Source: Rhizobium sp. (lineage in GTDB: Bacteria; Pseudomonadota; Alphaproteobacteria; Rhizobiales; Rhizobiaceae). From it: 64,000 bases of DNA. Shown here one piece after another: positions 57,097 through 64,000 of this stretch. Position 1 is the stretch's first letter. Each line of letters begins with the position of its first letter. The notes below the pieces were generated by a model, which saw only the letters and a list, made by a program, of their open reading frames with translations, had not been told where the DNA came from and did no database searches. The DNA lies in contig JAHHDR010000020.1 of NCBI GenBank assembly GCA_019739215.1, forward strand, positions 62,001-126,000, written 5' to 3'. The position numbers and the translations under genes are program-made.

Positions 57097-57798
57097 TCAC
57101 ACTTCTTCGGCGACGAATTTTTCATAGCCCTTTGTCCGCAGATCACAGGCCGGGCATGTGCCACAGCCGTAACCCCAATCATGAAACTCGCCACGCTCGC
57201 CGAGATAACAGGTGTGGCTATCCTTCACGATGATATCCACCAGCGCCCGGCCGCCTAAGTCCTTGGCCAGCTGCCAGGTTTGCGCCTTGTCGATCCACAT
57301 CAAGGGTGTGTCGAGCACGAAACGCCTTTCCATTCCGATATTGAGTGCCACCTGTAAGGCCTTGATCGTATCGTCACGGCAGTCGGGATAGCCGGAATAA
57401 TCCGTCTCGCACATTCCACCGACGATATGCTTTAGGCCGCGTCGATAAGCCAAGGCTGCTGCGAAGGTCAGAAAGATCAAGTTGCGGCCCGGCACGAACG
57501 TGTTTGGAAGCCCCGACTCGGACATCTCGATCTGCATGCCGCTGGTCAGTGCTGTATCCGAGATCTCACCGAGAGCGGCGAGCGATATCGTGTGGTCATG
57601 CCCAAAGCGATCTGCCCATATAGGATTGAGCGCGCTCATTCTAGCGCGCAACGTGTCTCGGCATTCGAGCTCAATCCGATGGCGCTGACCATAGTCGAAA
57701 CCAACGGTCTCCACGCGCTCGAAGCGATCGAGCGCCCAGGCCAAGCAGGTCGTTGAATCTTGGCCGCCCGAAAATAGCACTAGTGCAGTCTTCGCCAT
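57097..57798 (-). CDS. queC: QueC, 7-cyano-7-deazaguanine synthase
   Basis: A 233-residue protein with the PP-loop ATPase motif [18 protein letters not shown] (residues 6-23), [34 protein letters not shown] and the C-terminal zinc site ([10 protein letters not shown], then [13 protein letters not shown]: four cysteines). It converts CDG to preQ0 using ammonia and two ATP. The ATG at 57798 lies inside the queD end; an upstream Met at 57825 is possible. Being inside the modification operon, it supplies preQ0 for DpdA, not only for tRNA queuosine. Confidence 0.93.
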   Translation of the reverse strand: MAKTALVLFSGGQDSTTCLAWALDRFERVETVGFDYGQRHRIELECRDTLRARMSALNPIWADRFGHDHTISLAALGEISDTALTSGMQIEMSESGLPNTFVPGRNLIFLTFAAALAYRRGLKHIVGGMCETDYSGYPDCRDDTIKALQVALNIGMERRFVLDTPLMWIDKAQTWQLAKDLGGRALVDIIVKDSHTCYLGERGEFHDWGYGCGTCPACDLRTKGYEKFVAEEV

Positions 57799-57811
57799 CG
57801 CCTGATTCCTT

Positions 57812-58168
57812 TTAATTGCCTTCAAATTCCGCCCAGCAGGATGGCGTCTCGAATACCTTCACGGAATTCAATTCGTCGAGCAGCGGCTTGACCTTCCGCC
57901 AAATCCACACAGCGATATTTTCCGCCGTCGGGTTCTCGAGGCCGTCAATATTGTTGAGTGTATGATGATCGAGGCTCTCGAGAACAGGCCCGAAGACCTT
58001 CTCCACATCAAAGAAGTCGATCACAAATCCAGTTCGGGGATCGACGATGCCTTTGAGTTGCAATTCGACTCGATAAGAATGTCCGTGTATGCGATGGCAT
58101 TTGTGCGTTGTCGGCACATTCGGAAGTCTGTGGGCCGCCTCGAATGTAAAAGCTTGGGTGATTTTCAT
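57812..58168 (-). CDS. queD: QueD, 6-carboxy-tetrahydropterin synthase
   Basis: A 118-residue PTPS/QueD protein: [12 protein letters not shown] (His13), [13 protein letters not shown] with catalytic Cys24 and zinc ligands H28 and H30, [33 protein letters not shown] and [16 protein letters not shown]. It converts 7,8-dihydroneopterin triphosphate to 6-carboxy-tetrahydropterin. The start at 58168 overlaps the queE stop by 4 bases. GTP cyclohydrolase (FolE), needed before it, is not seen in the window and must come from the host. Confidence 0.93.
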   Translation of the reverse strand: MKITQAFTFEAAHRLPNVPTTHKCHRIHGHSYRVELQLKGIVDPRTGFVIDFFDVEKVFGPVLESLDHHTLNNIDGLENPTAENIAVWIWRKVKPLLDELNSVKVFETPSCWAEFEGN

Positions 58169-58797
58169 GGGATGCCGATCATTTTGTGTGTCTGCAGGCT
58201 GAGCCGCCAGCGAGGGTTTTCTAGACAAAATGCTGTCACGGCCGCGGTATTTTCGATCTGCTCTGGCCCGTCCATCGGCTGCAGGAAGTAATGCTCGAAG
58301 GAAACGTCGGGGAGATCGTCCGGAAGCAACCGCGCCTGCGGATAAACCAGCTTCAGCTCATTGCCGGATTTGAGATTGAACGGCGCGCCGGCCTTTGGAC
58401 TAACGCAAATCCAATCGATGCCGTTTGGCGGTTCGATCGTCCCGTTCGTCTCGATGGCGATCTCGAAACCGTGTTCGTGGACCGCCGCAATCAACTCCTC
58501 ATTGATCTGCAGCAGCGGTTCGCCGCCGGTGAAGACGACATAGCGCCTGTTCTCAAAGCTCCCCCATGTCCGAGCGATCGCTGACGCAAGCTCGCCACCG
58601 TCGCGAAACTTACCGCCGCCCTCGCCATCGGTCCCGATGAAGTCTGTATCACAGAACTGGCACACCGCCTTATGCCGGTCTTCCTCACGGCCTGTCCAAA
58701 GATTGCAGCCAGCAAAACGGCAAAAAACCGCGGCGCGCCCGGCTTGAGCACCTTCCCCCTGGAGCGTCTTGAACAACTCTTTGACAGAATAGGTCAT
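58165..58797 (-). CDS. queE: QueE, 7-carboxy-7-deazaguanine synthase
   Basis: A 210-residue radical SAM enzyme. The cluster-binding cysteines are C31, C46 and C49 (CNLW then VCQFCDTDF), the CX14CX2C variant seen in proteobacterial QueE in place of CX3CX2C. SVKELFKTLQGEG at the N-terminus, VVFTGGEPLLQI and CVSPKAGAPF are further QueE marks. It contracts the pterin ring of CPH4 to CDG. Coupled to queD by ATGA and to the DpdB-like gene by an overlap of 4 bases. Confidence 0.92.
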   Translation of the reverse strand: MTYSVKELFKTLQGEGAQAGRAAVFCRFAGCNLWTGREEDRHKAVCQFCDTDFIGTDGEGGGKFRDGGELASAIARTWGSFENRRYVVFTGGEPLLQINEELIAAVHEHGFEIAIETNGTIEPPNGIDWICVSPKAGAPFNLKSGNELKLVYPQARLLPDDLPDVSFEHYFLQPMDGPEQIENTAAVTAFCLENPRWRLSLQTHKMIGIP

Positions 58798-59912
58798 GAT
58801 AGGCCCACCATTTTTTGTGGAGCAGTCTCGGATGTACCCGGCGACTGGCTGCGGCGCCGCTTGATATCAGATCGAACTATGCCAACCAGGTACTGTGCAA
58901 GCGTAACGATGTCGCGATTGACGTTTTGGACAGACTTCCAGTTGCGCTTGTCGTTTTCGCCGAAGTTCCATTCTCCGGTTGTCCAGGCTGTGTTGTCGAT
59001 CAGGCAGGCGAGACCTTTAGAAAACTCGTCTGACGTTCTTGCCCCGTCGAGCAATGCAAGAAGCTCCATGACATAGCCAAGCGACATGATTCCTGCGCCA
59101 TGCACGAGTCGAGAGGTCTTCGGCGTGTGATCGACCCATTCTTTTCGAAAAACGTATTGAACAGCGCCGTAAAAGTCGCTGATCAGTTTAAAGCAGAGGT
59201 CGGCGCCATCCGGCTCGCGAATGAGTTCGCGCATCACGCCATCGCTCAATGAATTGATGATGACACGCTGGATTGCGGTATCTCTGATGATGCCGGTCGG
59301 GTTAGTGTGTTGATACACCTGTCCCTTCAGCAACGACTTTTCGTCGTAGTTCAAGCGCGCGGCAATATCTGCGGCAACGGAGCGGTCGCCGAGGCGGCGG
59401 GGCAGGCCGGTGACGGTTGGCAGCAGTTCGTATATCAGCGATTTGGGCAGGGGCCGAGTGTTGTTGATCAAAACGAACTGCCGGCGCAGTTCTTCGTCGT
59501 CGCGGCAAATGATTGCGGATACGAAGACTTGGAAATCTTTCTCGTGAACCTGCCCGAGCGCTGTGAGGCGCTGTTGCCCGTCGACGACCATGCCGGGAGC
59601 ACCGGCGGCGATATCGATTTCGACCGTGCAGCGCCCGTCGGCACTTTGATCGAACACCTGGATGCTGTTGGTAAAAGCAACGACGATCGGGTTCGGCAAA
59701 ATTGCTTCAGGTTTTTCCAGATAATCACGGATCTCACGAATATGGCCGGCGATCTGTGGACGCTGAAAACCGCTGAGCGCGCCGGCATCATCGCGCGCAA
59801 CCCGCTCAATAACGGCAAACTTCTGGAGATCAGACGCTAGCGCTGCAAATGAAAGGACTGTGTGCGCTTCGCTCTGTCTGGCTCTGATCGCTTGGAATTT
59901 CAATGTTGTCAT
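58794..59912 (-). CDS. dpdB: Second DpdB-like (DndB/DGQQR) protein
   Basis: A 372-residue paralogue of the protein at 61194-62318. GMVVDGQQRLTAL (D111-R115) is the DGQ(H/Q)R motif; the shared pattern GALSGFQRPQIAGHI, LPNPIVVAF, NNTRPLPKSLIYELLPTV and the C-terminal RLVHGAGIMSLG matches DpdB closely. Known Dpd work has a single DpdB that helps DpdA insert preQ0. The start at 59912 lies inside the DpdA gene, an 83-base overlap that is unusually long. Either copy, or both as a heteromer, could be the partner. Confidence 0.78.
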   Translation of the reverse strand: MTTLKFQAIRARQSEAHTVLSFAALASDLQKFAVIERVARDDAGALSGFQRPQIAGHIREIRDYLEKPEAILPNPIVVAFTNSIQVFDQSADGRCTVEIDIAAGAPGMVVDGQQRLTALGQVHEKDFQVFVSAIICRDDEELRRQFVLINNTRPLPKSLIYELLPTVTGLPRRLGDRSVAADIAARLNYDEKSLLKGQVYQHTNPTGIIRDTAIQRVIINSLSDGVMRELIREPDGADLCFKLISDFYGAVQYVFRKEWVDHTPKTSRLVHGAGIMSLGYVMELLALLDGARTSDEFSKGLACLIDNTAWTTGEWNFGENDKRNWKSVQNVNRDIVTLAQYLVGIVRSDIKRRRSQSPGTSETAPQKMVGLS

Positions 59913-61197
59913 TTAGGCCACTATTACTTGGGAGTTGGTCGACCAGGGCATCGTAGACGCCCAGATTGTGAATGCCGCGCCGCTTATTGCGGTTGCTCGC
60001 TCGAAAGATCATGACTTCGATCGAAAGCGCAGAGCAGATGGAGCAGTTGCACCGCTTCCAGGGCCTGTCGCGAAGCGTTCGCTCATAGCGATCGCGAAGG
60101 TCCTTGACTGCTTTGGCGCCGGGTAATTCGTCGATCGTCGTTCCCATCACGGCAGGCGTTGCATAGGCCAGGACGCTGTCGAGCGTCTCGTCCAGCTGCG
60201 CTTCGCCCTTATCGTACGAGCGCAGCGCCGCCAGCGCGGTCTTTTCCATGGAAACGAGGCGTTCCTGATTGAGCGAGCCTCGCTTTGCAAGGCGCTGAAG
60301 CTTGGGGTTCTCAAGCGCCTGAGGCACGCGAATGGCCGTGTAATATTCGAGTTTGCCGCTCTTTGTCGGCAGGAAGTAGTTCGCCTTCGCATCCTTGAAT
60401 GCGCGGATCAACGGTGACGTCGTGTCGAAGCTGGTGATGTTGAAAGAGCCAAAGGTATGGATCTCATCAGCCTTTGCAAAACCTAGGATATGAAGGCGGG
60501 TGGTTTGCGGGATGGCATCCCTGATCGCGATCAGGCAGGATTTGATCTGTGCCGCCTTCAACGGAACGGTGCCGCCGAGCGCCAGATAACTGTAGCCCAT
60601 TGCGACCAAGCGGCGCGCGCTTTCGGCCATGCTGCCAGGGGACCAGCCCTGGATGACACCCATCGGGGTGAAGCGATTTGACATATGCTGCGTTGCCGTC
60701 CGAAAGGCGGCCGCATTTTCAAGCGTAATCTCAAATCGCCGGCGTGCTTCTTCAGTGCCGCCTTCAAACCCCGTCAGGCTCTCGTCGAAGTCGAAAATGA
60801 TATGGTCGACCGAGCAGCCATGGGTGAACCGCGCGTCGTCGTAAAATTCAGCCGTGTCCTCCGGCGTGTAGGGAGGCTTGTCTTCCTTGTGATACGTAAA
60901 CGCCCCGCAATCGCCAAAGATCGGCAGATGTTCGAACGCTGGCTTGTCGAGGCGGAGAAACTCTCGCGCACCGACGCGGCGGAAGCGCATTGACTGTGCC
61001 TCGGTGTATTTTCCGCTCACTGCGGTGCCGCCGACGATGCCGCGGGAAACAAGCATGCCTTTGTACGGGGCGTATCCCATGATTTCATGCGGATAAGCGT
61101 CATCCCAATACGGCGTGCGGCCCTCCGAATAACGGTCCCGGAGAAAGTCGTAACCGGGATCGACGTGATCGAGACTGTCGGCAAAAATGAACTTCAT
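59830..61197 (-). CDS. dpdA: DpdA, TGT-like DNA 7-deazaguanine transglycosylase
   Basis: A 455-residue member of the tRNA-guanine transglycosylase superfamily. LPIFGDCGAFTYH (Asp96) aligns with the TGT substrate-binding DSGGFQ region, DHIIFDFDESLTG follows, FTPMGVIQGWSPGSMAESAR and YLALGGTVPL are the GXXQG-like and LGG regions, and ITSFDTTSPLIRAFKDAK carries the candidate nucleophile Asp258. The zinc site is complete: C383-x-C385-x2-C388 and H410. DpdA exchanges guanine in DNA for preQ0. The start is next to the dpdB stop (4-base overlap). The last 30 residues are read from DNA that also starts the next gene, so the C-terminus is less sure. Confidence 0.92.
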   Translation of the reverse strand: MKFIFADSLDHVDPGYDFLRDRYSEGRTPYWDDAYPHEIMGYAPYKGMLVSRGIVGGTAVSGKYTEAQSMRFRRVGAREFLRLDKPAFEHLPIFGDCGAFTYHKEDKPPYTPEDTAEFYDDARFTHGCSVDHIIFDFDESLTGFEGGTEEARRRFEITLENAAAFRTATQHMSNRFTPMGVIQGWSPGSMAESARRLVAMGYSYLALGGTVPLKAAQIKSCLIAIRDAIPQTTRLHILGFAKADEIHTFGSFNITSFDTTSPLIRAFKDAKANYFLPTKSGKLEYYTAIRVPQALENPKLQRLAKRGSLNQERLVSMEKTALAALRSYDKGEAQLDETLDSVLAYATPAVMGTTIDELPGAKAVKDLRDRYERTLRDRPWKRCNCSICSALSIEVMIFRASNRNKRRGIHNLGVYDALVDQLPSNSGLNDNIEIPSDQSQTERSAHSPFICSASV

Positions 61198-62318
61198 CGT
61201 GTCGGCCTCGATAACTTGCGGTCGAGCTGCATCAGGTGCTCGGCAAGCAGCCGATTGTGCTGCGGCGTGCCCTGAATCTCATTCCACTGGAGGCCCAGCC
61301 CCTCCCAGGATCCTTCCGTCCAGGCGCAAAGGGGCGCGATCCGGTGCAATGCCTCCCTGACCTCGGCCTCCGGGGTCGCAGAACTGTCGGCACGTAGCAT
61401 CACCTGATCCATCAAAGCGCCCATTGCCTTAATGCCAGCAGAATGCATCAGCCGGCTTTCCGTCGGTTGTCTGCCCCACGCCTCCTGAAACACGTCGCGG
61501 ACCGCTGTCCAGTAGAGAGCAAGCGCCTCATACATCGCGTCGGGATCATAGGCGTCCGCCGAAAGCTTATACTGGTGCAGAGCCCCATGAGGGCCCTTGA
61601 GGTTTTGCTTGATCGCATCAATCAAAGCCGTGTCATTGACGACGCTGTGCTCATCACCGGCATCGGAGGCACGTCGGATCAAGCGATAGAACGGCGACTT
61701 CTGCTGCCGATTCAGGAGATTGCAAAGTTCGCTCGGCAAACGGTTGGCGGCAAGATCCTTTGGCAGGAGTGACCCGACTTCAGGGAGCAATTCGTTGATC
61801 AGTCGGACGTCCAGGGCTTTGACCTTGTTGACCAGGATAAACTGCTCCCGATGGACCTGCACATCCTGTGAAACGAAACCGACAACCGGCACGGGAAAAC
61901 GACTGTCTTTGGCTTTTGCAAGCGCCAGGGACCGCTGTTGGCCGTCGACGATCCAAGCCGCTCGCTTGCCGTCCTCGAAAAGCGGAATATTCAACGTGCC
62001 AGAAACGCCGACTTCCGAAAGCCCTTTCGGCTTTGGGCCGCGAGAGACGTCAAATGTTACGTCGGATGAAAGAGCAAGGGTAATGGCGTTCGGAAAGAGG
62101 ACCGGGCCGCTGTCTAGAAATTCGATGATAGCCTTGACGTGGCTTTTGATTTCCTTGCGCTGGAAACCCTTTAGGTCCTTTTCATCGCGATGAATACGAC
62201 TGATGTCAGCAATCCGTGTCAGATCCGAGCCATGCAGGAAAAATGCGTAGACATCGATACGATCGCCTTGTTGCGTTTTGACAGCCCGAACCATGAGATT
62301 GTCTTTAACACTCTTCAT
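61194..62318 (-). CDS. dpdB: DpdB, DndB-like ATPase partner of DpdA
   Basis: A 374-residue DGQQR protein: WIVDGQQRSLALAKAK (D125-R129), KDLKGFQRKEIKSHVKAIIE, FPNAITLALSSDV, LVNKVKALDVRLINELLPEV and RLMHSAGIKAMGALMDQVML. This is the DndB/ParB-Srx-like family used for DpdB. In Salmonella Montevideo DpdA and DpdB suffice for preQ0 insertion, with DpdB acting as an ATPase. It overlaps dpdA and the upstream gene by 4 bases each. Two copies flank dpdA here, unlike the reference cluster. Confidence 0.85.
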   Translation of the reverse strand: MKSVKDNLMVRAVKTQQGDRIDVYAFFLHGSDLTRIADISRIHRDEKDLKGFQRKEIKSHVKAIIEFLDSGPVLFPNAITLALSSDVTFDVSRGPKPKGLSEVGVSGTLNIPLFEDGKRAAWIVDGQQRSLALAKAKDSRFPVPVVGFVSQDVQVHREQFILVNKVKALDVRLINELLPEVGSLLPKDLAANRLPSELCNLLNRQQKSPFYRLIRRASDAGDEHSVVNDTALIDAIKQNLKGPHGALHQYKLSADAYDPDAMYEALALYWTAVRDVFQEAWGRQPTESRLMHSAGIKAMGALMDQVMLRADSSATPEAEVREALHRIAPLCAWTEGSWEGLGLQWNEIQGTPQHNRLLAEHLMQLDRKLSRPTR

Positions 62319-63226
62319 AGCGCCCTCTCTTCGCGGATCTCGGCTGTTAATCTGGCAAATCGTTTCTGCTCGCAGGCGATATTCAATTCATCTCGCAAGA
62401 TCCGAAGCAGCTTGGTTGACTGGCCATCGGCGCGAGACCAGTGATCTCGGACGATGGACTTGAGATCACAATCCGACATGCGCGTGCCCGACTTGGGAGA
62501 AGGGCGATCCCAGCCGGCGAGCGCGACCTCAACGAGTTCGGCATGTTCTTTGGCTGTCGCATGTGGCGCGGCGGCAAGGACGTTCTCGACAAAATGCCGA
62601 ACGGCACGGGACGCGAAATCAGATCGGGTGCCGGGCAGGGTGCTTTGCGGGCCGTCCAGGCGGTCATCATATGGAAGTCGGACATGTTCGAGACGAGGGT
62701 TCAGATCGGGCACATCGCGACCACCGACTATTCTTATCCTCTCGCACAATGCGTCCGGAACGCCCTGAAGGCCTGGAGCGACCATTCGCAAATAGGGAGA
62801 CGGAAGTGCGATTATAATGAGGTCGCTTGATCGGTCGAGCAGGTCGTTCAGCGTCTTGTGCCCGCCAAGCGCTGCCCACCAATCGTTGTCGCCATGATCC
62901 TGAAGCTTGCCCAGGATACAATCTTGGCTGCCTTTGGAAACAGTGAGATTGTAGGAGGGTATGTCCTGCTTGCGGTGGATGAGCCCGAGGCCGGCCGACA
63001 CGATATGGAGATCCGCCTGCGCAAAGTCCGCCGCTTTCATGGCCTCCACAAATGATCGGCCGCAATAAACATCCTTTGCCGGAGCCAAATCCTCAACAGT
63101 TGCAACCTTAGCCATCCAGGCCTCGGCCACTTGTCCTAAAGTGCCGATTGGCAAATCTCGGGCGTACAGCAATGCATTGGGGGTAACCCGCTTTCTTTGC
63201 GTGCAGGAGGTGAGGATTACGGGCAT
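62315..63226 (-). CDS. dpdC: DpdC-like protein (DUF6884/YaaA-type)
   Basis: A 303-residue protein; ATG at 63226 (MPVILTSCTQRKRVTP) fits better than the longer frame. ILTSCTQRKRV, AKDVYCGRSFVEAMKAA, LHIVSAGLGLIHRKQDIPSY form the DUF6884/YaaA-like pattern (S-C-x-x-R-K, D-x-Y-x-G-x-S-F, S-A-G-x-G-L). In described dpd clusters DpdC converts inserted preQ0 to the amido form (dADG) and is encoded beside dpdA/dpdB. First gene of the modification operon. Named by position and fold resemblance; a DUF6884 nuclease-like role is the alternative. Confidence 0.65.
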   Translation of the reverse strand: MPVILTSCTQRKRVTPNALLYARDLPIGTLGQVAEAWMAKVATVEDLAPAKDVYCGRSFVEAMKAADFAQADLHIVSAGLGLIHRKQDIPSYNLTVSKGSQDCILGKLQDHGDNDWWAALGGHKTLNDLLDRSSDLIIIALPSPYLRMVAPGLQGVPDALCERIRIVGGRDVPDLNPRLEHVRLPYDDRLDGPQSTLPGTRSDFASRAVRHFVENVLAAAPHATAKEHAELVEVALAGWDRPSPKSGTRMSDCDLKSIVRDHWSRADGQSTKLLRILRDELNIACEQKRFARLTAEIREERAL

Positions 63227-63597
63227 AATAGGTGTCCCTGTGGGCGCCACCCGTTTACTGAGCAACCTTTTCCGTCGAGAAGATAACTGCGCCGCAGCAT
63301 TTAAGTCAAGGCAGAAACTGCACTCATTCTTTGTTCTACTCAAAAAACTACGCGCTCAAATTTTCACATCTGCAGTTATGCCAGTTCTGCGACTGCGTTG
63401 CCGAATGCCGTCCAATCTCCATGGGGATTCACCAACTCATCGCGCAACGCTTCGACTTTCGGACGACCCACTCCTCCTCCCAAAGTACGTCTGTAGGGAC
63501 AGCGGCTCCGTCACTCCCCGCTGTTCGGTTCTTTTCGGAGATCCTGCCACAACTACTCCCACGGTGGGCTCTTTTGTTTTCGGAGGCTCTGTCCTTG
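63227..63597. other. Upstream region of the modification operon
   Basis: About 370 bases between dpdC and the dinB remnant. No continuous protein-like frame was found on either strand. It should contain the promoter for the leftward dpdC-dpdB-dpdA-que operon (upstream of 63226). No clear promoter elements stand out. Confidence 0.35.
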
Positions 63598-63781
63598 CTA
63601 CAGATAGAGATCGCGTTGCGGCTGCCCCTCGGTTGCGTCGCTGGGCTGATCGTTGGTCAGCGACGAGAGTGTCACGCCAAACAAACGCACGGGCCGTCTG
63701 AACGGATACACGCTTGCTAGACGTGCGGATGCCAGGTCGAAAACGTCCGCCTTGTGACGAACGGCACTGTCGTAGTCAGGC
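63598..63781 (-). pseudogene. dinB: dinB (DNA polymerase IV) 3' remnant
   Basis: Leftward frame ending TAG at 63598-63600. DLASARLASVYPFRRPVRLF followed by GVTLSSLTNDQ fits the C-terminal little-finger strand of DinB (P-F-x-x-x-x-P-V-R-L-x-G-V-x-L-S-x-L), with a short tail ending QRDLYL. The frame is open up to the inverted repeat of an IS element at 63782, so the remaining 5' part has been separated or lost. Its presence marks where chromosomal or other mobile DNA begins at the right end of the island. Confidence 0.7.
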
Positions 63782-64000
63782 TGACCTGCCCCTGACCTTT
63801 CATCCGGCTGCGATTAGAGCCTCGGCTGTTTTGGATACGCCAAAATGGCGCGGTGTAAGCAACCGGCGCAAACGCGAAGCTTTCATCTTGCGCAGCGTTG
63901 GAGCCGGTTGCGGTGATGATCCCGGCATAGCCTGCCGGGGTCTAGTATCCGAGCGATGAGTGCGGCCGGAAATGGTTATAATCCTCAGCCCATTCGGCGA
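63782..64000 (-). mobile_element. IS3-family element, 3' end (cut by window edge)
   Basis: The terminal inverted repeat begins TGACCTGCCCCTGACC at 63782, of the IS3/IS2-like type. On the minus strand, a transposase OrfB end is read from the window edge: AEWAEDYNHFRPHSSLGY and stop at 63942-63944, the usual C-terminal DDE segment of this family. The remainder lies beyond the window. About 140 non-coding bases separate the stop from the repeat. It interrupts the dinB remnant. Confidence 0.75.

Noticed and set aside
62441..62830. Plus-strand frames opposite the DpdC-like gene
   Set aside because: Antisense shadows; the minus-strand frame has the family motifs and fits the operon spacing.
1..64000. 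CRISPR arrays
   Set aside because: No regularly spaced direct repeats with unique spacers and no cas-like genes were seen.

Overview
The window looks like chromosomal accessory DNA from an alphaproteobacterium, probably Hyphomicrobiales. This is inferred from the high GC, the GapR-type (DUF2312) protein, the rhizobial-style tail proteins and the general protein flavour; no housekeeping locus fixes the genus. Two integrated elements lie side by side. The join is at about 31.1 kb, where a 50-bp 3' fragment of a tRNA-Thr(TGU) gene separates two tyrosine integrases.

Positions 1-31.0 kb are most of a temperate siphophage prophage. The late genes run leftward: small and large terminase, gpW, portal, S49 protease/scaffold, decoration protein, Mu-gpT-like capsid, connectors, tail tube, chaperone, tape measure, and DUF2460/DUF2163 tail-tip proteins. 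The DUF2163 gene is cut by the window start. The early genes are a DnaA-like protein, an HTH replication protein with internal iterons, a NusG-like protein, an MT-A70 methyltransferase, a GapR/RMF-like protein, CII-like, Cro-like and CI-like regulators with two operator clusters, and a rightward module ending in the integrase. Two cargo loci stand out. One is a SIR2-STAND antiphage gene between tail tube and tail terminator, broken by an IS3-family element. The other is an oppositely oriented DUF6161 membrane protein.

Positions 31.1-63.6 kb are a genomic island. It opens with an integrase, a small regulatory/replication module (iterons inside a replication-like gene) and an IS5 remnant. It then carries a complete-looking Dpd 7-deazaguanine DNA modification-restriction system. 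The restriction arm (dpdE-F-G-H-I-J-K-D, plus an HNH nuclease and a DGQHR protein) runs rightward. The modification arm (dpdC, dpdB, dpdA, a second dpdB-like gene, queE, queD, queC and a YhhQ-type preQ0 transporter) runs leftward toward it. In the known pathway QueD/QueE/QueC make preQ0, DpdA (a TGT homologue) exchanges it for guanine in DNA with DpdB, DpdC converts it to the amido form, and DpdD-K restrict unmodified DNA. The window ends in a dinB remnant interrupted by another IS3-family element.

At least eleven otherwise healthy genes are broken by one surplus base, nearly always in a homopolymer run, and removing it restores an exact open frame each time. This points to systematic assembly indels more than to gene decay, so those genes are annotated over their full restored spans.
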